Source: Kiritimatiellia bacterium
GTDB taxonomy: Bacteria > Verrucomicrobiota > Kiritimatiellia > UBA8416 > YA12-FULL-48-11
Assembly (NCBI GenBank): GCA_028716365.1
Contig: JAQUPZ010000014.1
Span: forward strand, 19,414 to 83,413
Direction: 5' to 3'
Length of the DNA: 64,000 nucleotides
Below the pieces are notes generated by a model. It was not told the DNA's origin. It ran no database searches and worked only from the letters and a program-made list of their open reading frames with translations. Positions within the stretch are counted from its first letter, which is position 1. Each line of letters begins with the position of its first letter. Shown piece by piece: positions 18,482 through 28,382 of this stretch. A program made the position numbers and the translations under genes.

Positions 18482-19786
18482 ATGCTTGCTCAGTGGATCA
18501 TCGAAAAAAAACGTGACGGCCAGCACCTTTCCGCTGAAGAAATACGATTCTTCATAAAAGGTTATACCAGCGGCTTAATACCTGATTACCAGATGGCAGC
18601 CCTGGCCATGACTGTTTTCTTTAATGGAATGAATTTCGAAGAAGTAACAGTACTTACCGATTCGATGATGCGTTCGGGAAAAGTGCTTAACCTTTCGTCA
18701 GTGAAGAAACATAAAGTGGACAAACATTCGACCGGTGGAATCGGCGACAAGGTATCACTGGTTCTTGCCCCACTTGTCGCCAGCTGTGGCATAGCCGTAC
18801 CCATGATGTCAGGACGTGGTCTTGGAATTACGGGCGGAACACTGGATAAAATGGAATCCATCCCCGGCTATAGTGTAAATCTCTCACCATCCCGGTTTAT
18901 CTCCGTTTTAAAGAAATGTGGATGCTCGATGATAGGTCAAACTCCCGAACTGGTTCCTGCTGACAGGAAATTATATGCCTTGCGCGATGTAACCGCCACC
19001 GTACCATCCATTCCGCTTATTTCAGCCAGCATCATGTCAAAAAAACTCGCAGAAGGAGCCGACAGCCTGGTGCTTGATGTGAAATGGGGCAAGGGTGCTT
19101 TCATGAAAACACGCAAGCAGGCAAAAGTATTGGCAAAAACAATGGTAGAAATCGGAAAGAGGATGAAACGGGGCATGATTGCTGTCCTTACCAATATGAA
19201 TCAGCCATTGGGCAGAACGGTCGGTAATGCAGTCGAAGTCAGAGAATCTATCGACACTCTTAAAGGACAAGGCCCGGATGATCTCGTAGAAATTACACTT
19301 GCGCTTGGAGCAAGAATGCTTGTTCTCGGTAAGGCGGCAAAAAATCCAGCACAAGCTGTTGAAATCCTAAAAAAGAAACTTTCATCAGGTGCTGCATTCG
19401 AGAAATTCAAAGAAATGGTAAAATTCCATGGCGGGAAAATTGAATATCTGGATAACCCGGATAAATTACCTTCAGCCAGATTTAAAACTTCTTATCCATC
19501 ACCTCGGAATGGTCATCTTTCGAAGATAGATGCTGAACTGATCGGTCGGGCTTGCATTGTCCTTGGCGCAGGACGCAGGACCGTTGACGACAAGATCGAT
19601 CATTCTGCAGGCATAACCAAACTTGTTAAGATCGGCGAAAAGATTAAAAAAGGACAGTCACTCCTTACATTGCACGCAAACAACAAAAAGAAGATTGAAG
19701 ACGCCAAGACTGTACTTGCAGCGGCTTTTGGCTTTTCAAAAAAGCGAATTTCGCCACCGAAGCTGATAACAGATATTATCACCTAG
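18482..19786 (+). CDS. Pyrimidine-nucleoside (thymidine) phosphorylase
   Basis: A 434-residue enzyme that cleaves pyrimidine nucleosides with phosphate to base and (deoxy)ribose 1-phosphate in nucleoside salvage. The phosphate and nucleoside site motifs are intact: KHSTGGIGDKVSL and SGRGLGITGGTLDKMESI. Helical N-terminal, alpha/beta and C-terminal domains add up to the usual length. The ATG at 18482 is chosen over an in-frame upstream start because it matches the family N-terminus and has AGGAG upstream. Its stop overlaps the stop of the converging radical SAM gene (shared CTAG). Confidence 0.95.
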   Translation: MLAQWIIEKKRDGQHLSAEEIRFFIKGYTSGLIPDYQMAALAMTVFFNGMNFEEVTVLTDSMMRSGKVLNLSSVKKHKVDKHSTGGIGDKVSLVLAPLVASCGIAVPMMSGRGLGITGGTLDKMESIPGYSVNLSPSRFISVLKKCGCSMIGQTPELVPADRKLYALRDVTATVPSIPLISASIMSKKLAEGADSLVLDVKWGKGAFMKTRKQAKVLAKTMVEIGKRMKRGMIAVLTNMNQPLGRTVGNAVEVRESIDTLKGQGPDDLVEITLALGARMLVLGKAAKNPAQAVEILKKKLSSGAAFEKFKEMVKFHGGKIEYLDNPDKLPSARFKTSYPSPRNGHLSKIDAELIGRACIVLGAGRRTVDDKIDHSAGITKLVKIGEKIKKGQSLLTLHANNKKKIEDAKTVLAAAFGFSKKRISPPKLITDIIT

Positions 19787-21492
19787 TAAAAATTGGCACT
19801 TAATAGATCATTTACCGCGCCAATCCATGATCTGCTGTATTTGTATTCTGGACACAATAATACGAAAACTCTTCTGGCGATCCTGTGATATCCATCTGGA
19901 ATTACCGCCATGTTGTCCAACAAATGAGTCTGATGTTTATCAATCGCGACTATCATTGAATCCAGCAAATCCAATGGTTCTTCACCAACCGGGGCAAGAA
20001 CAAATTGCCACAAAGTATGCGGCTCTGTCGTTATTGCCATTCTGATCACATTACAAACGGCTTGTCGTTTTCCGTAAAGATCATTTCCTTTAATAATAAC
20101 AGCCCGGCGATTTGTCCTACCGGGAATAATTACCGGAATACGTTTTGAAATATTAATATGAATCTTTTCATCATACAGGTCCGGTAAATCTTTGCCGGCG
20201 AATCTGACTGCCGGGCTGTCCATCAACCTGCCGGCATGAGTAAATGCGATTTTTTCTGCCATTTTCATATCATTCGAAGACATCCAGTTTGTTGAAATAA
20301 CTCTGTATGGCGGTCGCTGCTGACCTTGGAGGCCCAATTGTCTGCATTTATTCCTTAAATCGGTTCCCGGAATAAGAAGGGTATGTAAAAATTGAATGTA
20401 GGCATTCTTTATTCCAAAGGCCCATTTCAAAGACTTTCCGATATCTGCCAATCCCTGAAATGGCAGACCGCACATTATATCCACAGTAAGTTTTATTCCC
20501 CGTTCCGACATAAACCTGATGCCACGATCCAACGCAGACAGTCTGGTCGGACGCTTTATGGCTTTCAGAACAATCTTATCACGACTCTGAACTCCGACTT
20601 CTATTTCCCTGAAGTTGGCCTTTTTCAGCAAATCAGCCTGTTTCCGTGTTACAGTCTCTGCCCTTAGTTCCGCAAAACATCTGATTTTCTTTCCGGAATT
20701 CAGCTTGATCAATCCTTCGAGAATTCTTTCAAAATCAGGATTTGAGTTAAAAGTTGGATCAACAAACCTGACTTCCCTTGCACCACGTCCAATCAGAAGA
20801 CTGACGCGATTAACCACATCATCTGCGAGTATAAAACTGACTCCATTTCGTTTCTGATTATAGCAACAGAATGCACATTTTAATGGACAACCGCGGCTTG
20901 TCTCAACATAGGCAATTCCATTTGCATCCGGTTTATTGGATTTATATTCAGATGGAGGCAAAAGATTGATCAGATTCGTTTGTTTTGCTGCACTCTTCCC
21001 CCAGACATATTCTGGCCCATATTTCCATGCAACAGTAGTAAAGTCGGTCCGTTCACCTGTTCGTAGACTTTTTAACATTGAAGGGAAAACTTGTTCCCCC
21101 TCTCCCACTGCAACAGCATTGGGTGTGAAACTTCGGAAAAGGAAAGGATGATCAGGTGCAATTTCAGGTCCCCCCGCAAGAATATAAACCGATGGCAGTT
21201 TCTTTTTTACTTCACGCAGAACATGTAAAGTACGCTCGATATTCCACAGATAAAGTGTCACCGCGATCACTGATGGACATTCATTTTTTACTATGAAATC
21301 AACCAGATGCCTGTCATCCATCTCATCAACATCTGCAGGGCAGATAGATGTTTTAAAGTATCGATCTTCACCTGCCCGCTCCATTGCATACTGCAGGTAT
21401 ACTGCCGCAAGTTTTTGATTCTCATTGTGGCCACCAATATGGTTATCGACATATGGCAGCTGGATAAATAATATTTTCTTTGCCGACTTCAT
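19783..21492 (-). CDS. B12-binding-domain radical SAM protein
   Basis: A 569-residue protein. The N-terminal cobalamin-binding Rossmann-like domain starts KKILFIQLPYVDNHIGGH and contains AVTLYLWNIERTL and LAGGPEIAP. A radical SAM core follows with the 4Fe-4S motif CPLKCAFC and VRFVDPTFN. An about 130-residue C-terminal region is typical of DUF4080-like members. The Met at 21492 is chosen because the cobalamin domain begins there; the reading frame stays open for 48 codons upstream, but that stretch is Cys-rich and unlike the family. Such enzymes do methylations or rearrangements on unknown substrates. It converges on the phosphorylase gene and is downstream of two tandem paralogs. Confidence 0.88.
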   Translation of the reverse strand: MKSAKKILFIQLPYVDNHIGGHNENQKLAAVYLQYAMERAGEDRYFKTSICPADVDEMDDRHLVDFIVKNECPSVIAVTLYLWNIERTLHVLREVKKKLPSVYILAGGPEIAPDHPFLFRSFTPNAVAVGEGEQVFPSMLKSLRTGERTDFTTVAWKYGPEYVWGKSAAKQTNLINLLPPSEYKSNKPDANGIAYVETSRGCPLKCAFCCYNQKRNGVSFILADDVVNRVSLLIGRGAREVRFVDPTFNSNPDFERILEGLIKLNSGKKIRCFAELRAETVTRKQADLLKKANFREIEVGVQSRDKIVLKAIKRPTRLSALDRGIRFMSERGIKLTVDIMCGLPFQGLADIGKSLKWAFGIKNAYIQFLHTLLIPGTDLRNKCRQLGLQGQQRPPYRVISTNWMSSNDMKMAEKIAFTHAGRLMDSPAVRFAGKDLPDLYDEKIHINISKRIPVIIPGRTNRRAVIIKGNDLYGKRQAVCNVIRMAITTEPHTLWQFVLAPVGEEPLDLLDSMIVAIDKHQTHLLDNMAVIPDGYHRIARRVFVLLCPEYKYSRSWIGAVNDLLSANFY

Positions 21493-21635
21493 CCCGAAAA
21501 AGTCTACGCATATTCCCAAAAGATTAAAATGTAAAATATCCGTAATTATCGAACAACAGGAACATAACGAACAAGAATGGCAGGATGGAAAAACATATCC
21601 TCGTAATAGTTGAGGGAGGATAGTTGGACTGGCCA

Positions 21636-22757
21636 CTAACGCAATATTTTTTTCATTCGCTTTTCTCTTATTGCACGCCTTGTTTCGAATTCATCGAAGC
21701 GTTGTTCCCGCTGTGGCTCTATCCCGCCATTATCCGGAAAATCAAGATACCATTCACCATCGATTTCAGCCCATTTACTCGCCTGCATACTACGCCATTG
21801 ACTGACAACCCACAACCGGGGAATCAATGTAGCAGTCTGACCATCCTCGGAAAGTTTGACTGAATCCACACTTAACTTCAAATGAGGATCAGTCGTTGCC
21901 TGTATAAAAGGAAATATCTCGCTAATGCCCGCCTGGATTCTCTGCGCTCCAGCCAGTTTTACAATTTTCGGATTTACCAACTCAGATGCTTTTGCAAAGT
22001 CCTGTTTAAGTATAGATTTGCACAATTCATCGAATCGCTGCCTAATACGTTTTTCAGCGCTACCGGTATATTTCTTCTTCGCCGGCAGATCGGGCTTCTT
22101 TACTGCGGCATCCCCGGCTGCATGTTCAGGTTCTTTTACCATCGGTTTCTCAATTGATTTTTCCGGCTGCTTCGGTTCGTCTTTCTTCATAGACTCCGTA
22201 TCGGCAAGTAGAAAACTGGCGGATGTGACTTCCGCCCGTTGTTTTACAGCTTCACGCTCATTCCTGATTTCCATCGCAACATTTATGTCGTTTTTCCGTG
22301 TAAATACTTCCTGAAGAGAACTCATGGATTTGTCATAACTTTGTACCAGCGTCATGATTTTTTTTGCTTTATCAAGCGGTAACCTGTCAATTGACTTAAT
22401 ATATCTGTTCTGGAGCTGGAAAAGTTCTGGAACATTCCCGGATAAATCTGCCTTTCCGATTTTCTTTTCAACTTTGAACCGTTCAATCTCTTTTCCTGTT
22501 GCAAGAAGAGCTTCCAGATTACCGGCTTCCTGCATTTTCTTCTGAAGCGCCTTCATGGAATCAACATGACCATCCTGAAGAGCGCCCAAAACAGTTAACT
22601 CAGCATCGATAATTTTCTGCAACTCTGTTTCATATGTAGCTCTCAATCTGACAAGATCAGGATTGGCTGAAGGTTTAATATCGGCAGCAAAAAGGCACAG
22701 AGAAATGTGCCAAGACAAAAGAAAAGCAAACATAATTATATTTGATCGACATCTCAC
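21636..22757 (-). CDS. Exported coiled-coil hypothetical protein, tandem paralog 1
   Basis: A 373-residue protein starting at a GTG (22757) preceded by AAAGGGA. A signal peptide ends at SLCLFAAD. A helical region of about 130 residues follows (KALQKKMQEAGNLEALLATG), then a Lys/Glu/Pro-rich linker. The C-terminal domain of about 110 residues (RFDELCKSILKQDFAKASEL) has an SnoaL/NTF2-like feel and ends with a basic tail (IREKRMKKILR). The domain names are tentative. The GTG aligns residue for residue with the ATG of its upstream neighbour, which supports this start. A tandem duplicate lies 156 bases upstream. The function is unknown; an envelope location is inferred. Confidence 0.75.
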   Translation of the reverse strand: MRCRSNIIMFAFLLSWHISLCLFAADIKPSANPDLVRLRATYETELQKIIDAELTVLGALQDGHVDSMKALQKKMQEAGNLEALLATGKEIERFKVEKKIGKADLSGNVPELFQLQNRYIKSIDRLPLDKAKKIMTLVQSYDKSMSSLQEVFTRKNDINVAMEIRNEREAVKQRAEVTSASFLLADTESMKKDEPKQPEKSIEKPMVKEPEHAAGDAAVKKPDLPAKKKYTGSAEKRIRQRFDELCKSILKQDFAKASELVNPKIVKLAGAQRIQAGISEIFPFIQATTDPHLKLSVDSVKLSEDGQTATLIPRLWVVSQWRSMQASKWAEIDGEWYLDFPDNGGIEPQREQRFDEFETRRAIREKRMKKILR

Positions 22758-22817
22758 GCGTTTTCCCTTTTATCAAGATTGTCCCAACACTTATAGGGAA
22801 AAAATCGAACTGACAAC

Positions 22818-22913
22818 TAACACAATATTCCCCAGTCTCTTTTCTTTTATTGAACGTACTGGCACTATTTCTTTAAAAAGATTTTCTCTGGGCAGACGAA
22901 CATCATCTTCATC
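22818..22913 (-). pseudogene. Untranslated remnant of the C-terminal tail of tandem paralog 2
   Basis: After the TAA of the upstream paralog, the same frame stays open for 40 codons. Its first 32 codons align without gaps to the last 32 residues of paralog 1, with 11 identities including the shared ends of R-x-I-x-EKR. The tail therefore once belonged to the protein and is now cut off by the stop. Confidence 0.6.
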
Positions 22914-23939
22914 TTAAAAATCAATATACCAGTCGCCATCGACTGCAACCCATTTATTTGCCTCAAGATCACGCCACTGGTTAATAACCCACAGTCGTGG
23001 AACGAGAATAGCTGACAAACCGTCTTCCTCAAGTTTTACGGAATCCACGCCCAATTTTACATGCGGATCGGTTGTTGCCCCAATAAAAACAAAAGAAAAT
23101 ACTGTCATTAATCCCGCTTTGACTGTCGGAGCACCTGATTCTTTAACAATTTTAGGATTCACATAATCAGATGCCTTGGCAAAATCCTGTTTAATAATAC
23201 ATTTACACAATTCATCAAATCTCTTACGAATACGTTTCTCGACATTACCAGTATATTTCTTTTTAGATGACGTATCAGACTTTTTTACCACCATTTTCCC
23301 AGCCACCTGTTCTGGTTCCTTTTCTTTGGGTTTTTCAACTGATTTTTCCGGTTCCTTCGGTACGTCTTTCCCCTTGGTCTCGGCATCGGCAAGAAGGAAA
23401 CCGGCAGACGTAACTTCTGCCCGTTGTTTCACAGCCTCACGCGCATTCTTAATTTCCATCGCACCATTGATGTCATTCTTTCGCGTTAATACCTCCTGAA
23501 GTGAACTCATGGATTTATCATATCCCTGCGCTAACGCCATTATTTTGCGAGCTTTATCAAGCGACAATTTTTCCACCGATTTGATATATCCATTCTGGAG
23601 CACAAGAAGATCCGGAACATCAAGTGATAGATTTGATTTCTCGATTTTATTCTCGGCCCTGAATCTTTCAATCTCCTTTCCTGTTGCAAGAAGAGCTTCC
23701 AGATTACCGGCTTCCTGCATTTTCTTCTGAAGCACCTTCATTGCCTGAATATGGCTTTCCTGTATGGCACTCATATCCGTAAACTCGGCATAATTGATTT
23801 TCCTTAACTCTATTTCGTAAGTGGTCCTGAATTTTGCAACATCAGGATTAGAACGAGACTTATCGGCAGCAAAGAGATATGGAGAAATAAACCAGGACAA
23901 AAGGAAAATACACACAACAATATTTAATGTTTTTTTCAT
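22914..23939 (-). CDS. Exported coiled-coil hypothetical protein, tandem paralog 2
   Basis: A 341-residue protein from the Met at 23939 (a Met two codons earlier at 23945 is possible). It has the same plan as its neighbour: signal peptide (FLLSWFISPYLFAADK), helical region with the shared MQEAGNLEALLATGKEIERF, acidic/Lys linker, and C-terminal NTF2-like domain ending in GDWYIDF. It is 33 residues shorter at the C-terminus because a TAA stands where paralog 1 has a proline. Long start extensions are excluded because they would run into argS. It lies 28 bases after argS on the same strand, so argS-paralog 2-paralog 1 may be one transcript. The function is unknown. Confidence 0.75.
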   Translation of the reverse strand: MKKTLNIVVCIFLLSWFISPYLFAADKSRSNPDVAKFRTTYEIELRKINYAEFTDMSAIQESHIQAMKVLQKKMQEAGNLEALLATGKEIERFRAENKIEKSNLSLDVPDLLVLQNGYIKSVEKLSLDKARKIMALAQGYDKSMSSLQEVLTRKNDINGAMEIKNAREAVKQRAEVTSAGFLLADAETKGKDVPKEPEKSVEKPKEKEPEQVAGKMVVKKSDTSSKKKYTGNVEKRIRKRFDELCKCIIKQDFAKASDYVNPKIVKESGAPTVKAGLMTVFSFVFIGATTDPHVKLGVDSVKLEEDGLSAILVPRLWVINQWRDLEANKWVAVDGDWYIDF

Positions 23940-23967
23940 GTGCATTTCATAATTGAAAGATATTATC

Positions 23968-25707
23968 CTATATTCTCTCAGGCGTATCAATACTAAGCAA
24001 ATTCAGACCGGTTCGCAAGACTTTAGCCACAATACTGCAAAGACGTACCCGACTTTCACGTATCCCCTCTTCCGCTTTCAGAAACGGTACATTCTGGTAG
24101 AAAGTACTGTAAATCTGTGCCAGATCATATAAATAATCAGCCAATGTACTTGGCTTGTAGGTCTCTGCCGCCCTGAGCACTATATCGGGCAAACGCACAA
24201 GAATCAGGGCCAGGGTCCGTTCAATGGGTTCAGCCAACTTGAGTGGAAAATTATCAGGATTTGTACTGGGATATTTTTCAATATATTTATCAAGCACACT
24301 GGCTATTCTGGCATATGCATATTGAAGATAAGGGCCGGAATTGCCATCAAGTGCCAATGCCTTTTCCCAGGTAAAAGTCACTGTAGTCTGTGGATTCTGG
24401 CTTAAATCAGCATACTTCACCGCGCCAATCCCCACGGCACGTGCAACTTCCTTCTGTTGTTCAGGCTTCATCTCTGGACTTGTCTTTTGAACAATGCTTA
24501 GAGCCCTTTGTTCTGCCTCATCCAGTAACCTCTCTAGTTTTATCACATTGCCTTCCCTCGTGGAAAAAGTGCCTTCAGGAAGACGCATAAGCCCGAACCA
24601 GACATGATCAAAACGCGTCCGGTAACCAAGCTTTCGGGCAATGGCAAAGAACTGTCTGAAATGAAGTTGCTGGCGTTCGTCTGTCACATACACAATTTTA
24701 TCAGGTTCAAATTCATTCACGCGGCTTGCAATAGTTGCAAGATCAGATGTGGCATAATTAAAAGCACCGTCGCTTTTCCTGACAATACACACAGGTAGTT
24801 TCTCATCGTCCAGGAACACAACCGTCGCACCCTCACTTTCCCGGGCCAACCCCCTCCCCTCAAGAAGTTCAACCATGGCCTTGAGCTTGTCATTGTAATA
24901 ACTCTCACCACGTATCAGATCAAATGAGACCCCCAGCCTTTTATAGATTCGCTGGAATTCCTCCAGACTTAAATCAACAAATTCCTTCCAGAGTTTACGG
25001 TTCTCCGGATCACCAGACTGAAGTTTCACGAGTTCCTGCCTGCACTGAGCAAGCCAGCTCTCATCTTCTTTCGTCTTTCCATAACTTTTGACATAAAGAC
25101 GCTCAAGCTCTTCTACCGGCGATTCCTCCAAAGCTTTCTTATCGGCAAAATGGCGGTAACCCATTATCAGTATTCCAAATTGAGTACCCCAATCGCCGAT
25201 GTGGTTATCCGAAATGACGCGATACCCGAGGAACCTGTGCATGCGATCAATCGCACTGCCTATGATCGTTGATCGAATGTGTCCAATATGCATAGGCTTG
25301 GCAACATTTGGGCTGGAATAATCAATGACCACTGTATGACCGTTACCAACCTGCGGTACTCCAAGGTGCGTATCTTCCGCCATGATACAAAGATAGTTCG
25401 CGAGCCAGTCGGTTTTGAGGAATATATTGATAAAACCAGGTCCGGCAATCTCAACGCGATCCAGGGCTGGATGCAATACTGCACCCTTGCTGAAAGATTC
25501 GGCAATTGCCCTCGGTGGTTTCTTAAGGATCTTAGCAAGCGCCATTGCATCATTACACTGGTAGTCCCCGAATTCAGGATTCGAAGTGGTAACAACACCA
25601 GTAGATGGGATTTCTACATTCGCATCGTTGAATAAGCGTTTAAATTCTGCATTCACCCATTGCGAAAGGATATCACTTACAAGAATCATTTTTTCGTTCT
25701 TTTGCAT
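23968..25707 (-). CDS. argS: Arginyl-tRNA synthetase
   Basis: A 579-residue class I synthetase. It has the N-terminal Add1 domain, the HIGH motif (KPMHIGHIRST), a KMSKS region in the degenerate form common in ArgRS (FSTREGNVIKLERLL) and the C-terminal DALR anticodon domain ending LNLLSIDTPERI. The length is normal. It is divergent from the membrane-protein gene at 25842, and two exported paralogs follow it on the same strand. Confidence 0.97.
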   Translation of the reverse strand: MQKNEKMILVSDILSQWVNAEFKRLFNDANVEIPSTGVVTTSNPEFGDYQCNDAMALAKILKKPPRAIAESFSKGAVLHPALDRVEIAGPGFINIFLKTDWLANYLCIMAEDTHLGVPQVGNGHTVVIDYSSPNVAKPMHIGHIRSTIIGSAIDRMHRFLGYRVISDNHIGDWGTQFGILIMGYRHFADKKALEESPVEELERLYVKSYGKTKEDESWLAQCRQELVKLQSGDPENRKLWKEFVDLSLEEFQRIYKRLGVSFDLIRGESYYNDKLKAMVELLEGRGLARESEGATVVFLDDEKLPVCIVRKSDGAFNYATSDLATIASRVNEFEPDKIVYVTDERQQLHFRQFFAIARKLGYRTRFDHVWFGLMRLPEGTFSTREGNVIKLERLLDEAEQRALSIVQKTSPEMKPEQQKEVARAVGIGAVKYADLSQNPQTTVTFTWEKALALDGNSGPYLQYAYARIASVLDKYIEKYPSTNPDNFPLKLAEPIERTLALILVRLPDIVLRAAETYKPSTLADYLYDLAQIYSTFYQNVPFLKAEEGIRESRVRLCSIVAKVLRTGLNLLSIDTPERI

Positions 25708-25841
25708 ATAACATGATATATCGAATCAACATCACGCAAACAAGGGCGATTTTCAGCCAATCGCTATGAATTTGACTTGTATTGGGAACAATCGCCCGTA
25801 AGATACGAAACCAACAATTTCCAGCGGAGAAAGTTAATAAT

Positions 25842-26834
25842 ATGAATGAGGGAAATACTGGCGGAATACCGGAATTTCGGTTCAGCAGCGAGAAAAACGA
25901 CAGCCAATCGGCAGTAACGAACTCTTCAAATACCACTGGTACCGGCAAAGCCTTAAGCAATACAAGTTCTGTAATAACCGATAAAACATCAGTTTTTCAA
26001 AAAATCACCGCTTTCCTTAAGATCGTGAAATTTGATGCGATGTTTTTCGTTAAACTTTTTGACCGGTATATTGCGTGGACCAGGAAAATACTTACACCAG
26101 AATTATTCGAAACCATTTCTGCCTGGTTCATCAAGTTAGGACACGTTATGCTTGTTTTGATTTCTGCGTTTTCCCTGCTTTTCTGGGTAGTTGCCGCCAT
26201 TAAAGAATCAAAGGGAATGTATCTTCTTTTTGGCATTGGTTATTCATTACTTTTTCTCGTACTCCAGTATACTGCGCATAAATTTCTCAATGCCGGCAAA
26301 GCTCTTGTCCTGGCATCTCAAAGTCGTCTGGCTTCCGCGGCATTTCTTGATTGTCTGGCTCTTCTTTCAGAAATTGCAGGAATTACAATTTTTATCAGAT
26401 ACCTGGCCTATGAACAGTGGAATTATTTCTGGATCGGATTGGGCCTTTGGTTCATATGTGATTTGATTGCATACGTGGCGCTGAATCCATCCATGGCAAA
26501 CGTAATTATCGCGGATGATGCTGCACCAGGCGAAGAGGCAATTGGCATTATTTCTTTTTTCATAAAAGCCTTTATGCGTATTGTCCCTATCGCATTCGGC
26601 ACTGGCATAACGCTGGGCTTCCTTTCTTTGCTTGGTGGAACTTTTGCCTTGATCAAGAGCGGCGGAAATGAATTCGCGGGGCAATCATCTCTTGATCATG
26701 CGATCCTATATGCTTGCCTGCCGTTCATTAGTTATGCAATTTTCACCATTTACCATCTCACAATAGATATTCTGCGGGCTATTCTTGTTATTCCGGGAAA
26801 GCTCGATAAGATAATGAATAAAAGTGGAGAATAG
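25842..26834 (+). CDS. Hypothetical membrane protein with six predicted helices
   Basis: A 330-residue protein not matched to a known family. About 70 polar N-terminal residues rich in Ser, Thr and Asn are followed by a short amphipathic part and about six hydrophobic helices (for example MLVLISAFSLLFWVVAAI and AGITIFIRYLAYEQWNYFW), ending in a long helix before the C-terminus. The ATG at 25842 is chosen over a TTG 20 codons upstream because GGAGAAAG precedes it. Its stop lies 7 bases before the ugd ATG, so the two are probably co-transcribed, which hints at a link to polysaccharide or cell-surface metabolism. Confidence 0.7.
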   Translation: MNEGNTGGIPEFRFSSEKNDSQSAVTNSSNTTGTGKALSNTSSVITDKTSVFQKITAFLKIVKFDAMFFVKLFDRYIAWTRKILTPELFETISAWFIKLGHVMLVLISAFSLLFWVVAAIKESKGMYLLFGIGYSLLFLVLQYTAHKFLNAGKALVLASQSRLASAAFLDCLALLSEIAGITIFIRYLAYEQWNYFWIGLGLWFICDLIAYVALNPSMANVIIADDAAPGEEAIGIISFFIKAFMRIVPIAFGTGITLGFLSLLGGTFALIKSGGNEFAGQSSLDHAILYACLPFISYAIFTIYHLTIDILRAILVIPGKLDKIMNKSGE

Positions 26835-26841
26835 AAGTATT

Positions 26842-28170
26842 ATGAAAATTACCATTGTTGGAACAGGTTATGTCGGTCTTGTAACAGGTGCCACGTTTTC
26901 TGAAATAGGCCATAACGTTATGTGTGTTGATAACGATGAATCAAAGGTTAAGAAATTAAAGCGGCTTGAAATGCCGATCTATGAAGAAGGTCTTGAAGAC
27001 ATGGTCAAACGCAACGTCAAGGCGGGCCGTCTCAGTTTTTCAACATCAATCAAAGAAGGAACAGAATTTGCCACCGTCATTTTCATCGCCGTCGGAACTC
27101 CCCCCGGCTACAAGGGCGAAGCCAACATGTCCTACGTGGAACGTGTCGGACGCGAAGTAGCCGAAAATATGAAATCATATCGTCTTCTGGTCGAAAAGAG
27201 CACTGTCATCGTCAACACCAATCAACAGCTCAAACGTACGATGAATAAATATCTTGAGGATGATATTCCTTTCGATGTCGCATCCAACCCGGAATTTCTC
27301 CGTGAAGGAACAGCTATCAAGGATGCTTTTCACCCTGACCGTATTGTGGTTGGCGTTGAGAGTCCGCAAGGCGCAAAACTGCTGCGCGAAATATATGAAC
27401 CCATAGTTACGAGCAGTAAATGCGAATACCTGGAAATGAACATCGCAAGTGCGGAACTGACGAAGCATGCCGCAAATTCATTCCTCGCGATGAAAATCTC
27501 CTTCATCAATGCCGTAAGCAGGATATGCGAAATGACCGGAGCGGACATAAAACAGGTAGCTCACGGTATCGGCCTGGATGAACGTATCGGCAAAAGTTTC
27601 CTCTACGCCGGTGTCGGATATGGTGGCTCATGTTTTCCTAAAGATGTTGATGCATTTATCCGCATGGGTGACGAAGTCGGTTACAGTCTGAATATTTTAA
27701 AAGAAGTTCAGAAGATAAATATCAATCAACGCGAACACATGATGCGAAAACTCCAGCATGAACTGTGGGTACTTGAAGACAAGGTAATCGCTGTTTTAGG
27801 TCTGGCATTCAAACCTGGAACTGATGACGTGAGGGAAGCGCCTTCCCTCTATTTCATTCCACAACTTCTGGAGCGAAAAGCTAAATTGAAGTTGTGGGAT
27901 CCGATTGCCAGGGAAAAGTTTGATCAAATACATCCGGGGCTCTCTTACTTCAAAACCCCGCTGGAATGCTGCAAGGATGCTGATGCCGTTCTTATTCTCA
28001 CAGAATGGCCGGAAGTCCGTAATCTGGACCTGAAGAAATTGAAGGATGTTCTGAAGGTACCGATCGTAATCGACGGCAGAAACGTTTTTGAGCCCGTCGA
28101 AATGGAAAAACGCGGATTTATCTACAAGTGTGTTGGACGCGAACCCGGCAAACCTATTGATAAAAAATGA
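26842..28170 (+). CDS. ugd: UDP-glucose 6-dehydrogenase
   Basis: A 442-residue NAD-dependent enzyme that oxidises UDP-glucose to UDP-glucuronate for capsule, exopolysaccharide or nucleotide-sugar synthesis. The N-terminal Rossmann fold (VGTGYVGLVTGATF), the active-site Cys in YGGSCFPKDVDAF and the C-terminal UDP-binding domain (LGLAFKPGTDDVREAPS) are all present. The Met at 26842 matches the family N-terminus; a GTG six codons earlier is less likely. A GC-rich hairpin followed by T-rich sequence just after the stop may end transcription. Confidence 0.95.
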   Translation: MKITIVGTGYVGLVTGATFSEIGHNVMCVDNDESKVKKLKRLEMPIYEEGLEDMVKRNVKAGRLSFSTSIKEGTEFATVIFIAVGTPPGYKGEANMSYVERVGREVAENMKSYRLLVEKSTVIVNTNQQLKRTMNKYLEDDIPFDVASNPEFLREGTAIKDAFHPDRIVVGVESPQGAKLLREIYEPIVTSSKCEYLEMNIASAELTKHAANSFLAMKISFINAVSRICEMTGADIKQVAHGIGLDERIGKSFLYAGVGYGGSCFPKDVDAFIRMGDEVGYSLNILKEVQKININQREHMMRKLQHELWVLEDKVIAVLGLAFKPGTDDVREAPSLYFIPQLLERKAKLKLWDPIAREKFDQIHPGLSYFKTPLECCKDADAVLILTEWPEVRNLDLKKLKDVLKVPIVIDGRNVFEPVEMEKRGFIYKCVGREPGKPIDKK

Positions 28171-28177
28171 AGCTCTG

Positions 28178-28267
28178 CGGGCTAAAGCCCGTAGTTTCTT
28201 CGCGGAATCCGGCGTAGCCCCGACTCTCCAAGAGGTCGGGGCATTCATCCCACGGACTCCAAGTCCG
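28178..28267. repeat. Cluster of three GC-rich palindromes
   Basis: Three hairpins lie close together between ugd and the tRNA. CGGGCT-AA-AGCCCG (28178-28191) is followed by TTTCTT and so may act as the ugd terminator. GCCCCGAC with a 10-base loop and GTCGGGGC spans 28217-28242. CGGACT-CCA-AGTCCG spans 28253-28267. They resemble dispersed REP-like palindromes rather than a single structured RNA. No gene is visible in 28171-28382. Confidence 0.55.
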
Positions 28268-28382
28268 GGGTCTCCTGCGAAGACGGATGAACCGTGTCAT
28301 TGGTTATATTCAAAACGACGCGATTCTGCTGATTCAAGTTGCATCCGTAAAGTTAATCGGGTAAAAGTGAAACGTTTTTCTC

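Noticed and set aside
21493..21636. 48-codon N-terminal extension of the B12-binding radical SAM protein
   Set aside because: The cobalamin domain begins at the Met at 21492; the upstream part is Cys-rich and untypical.
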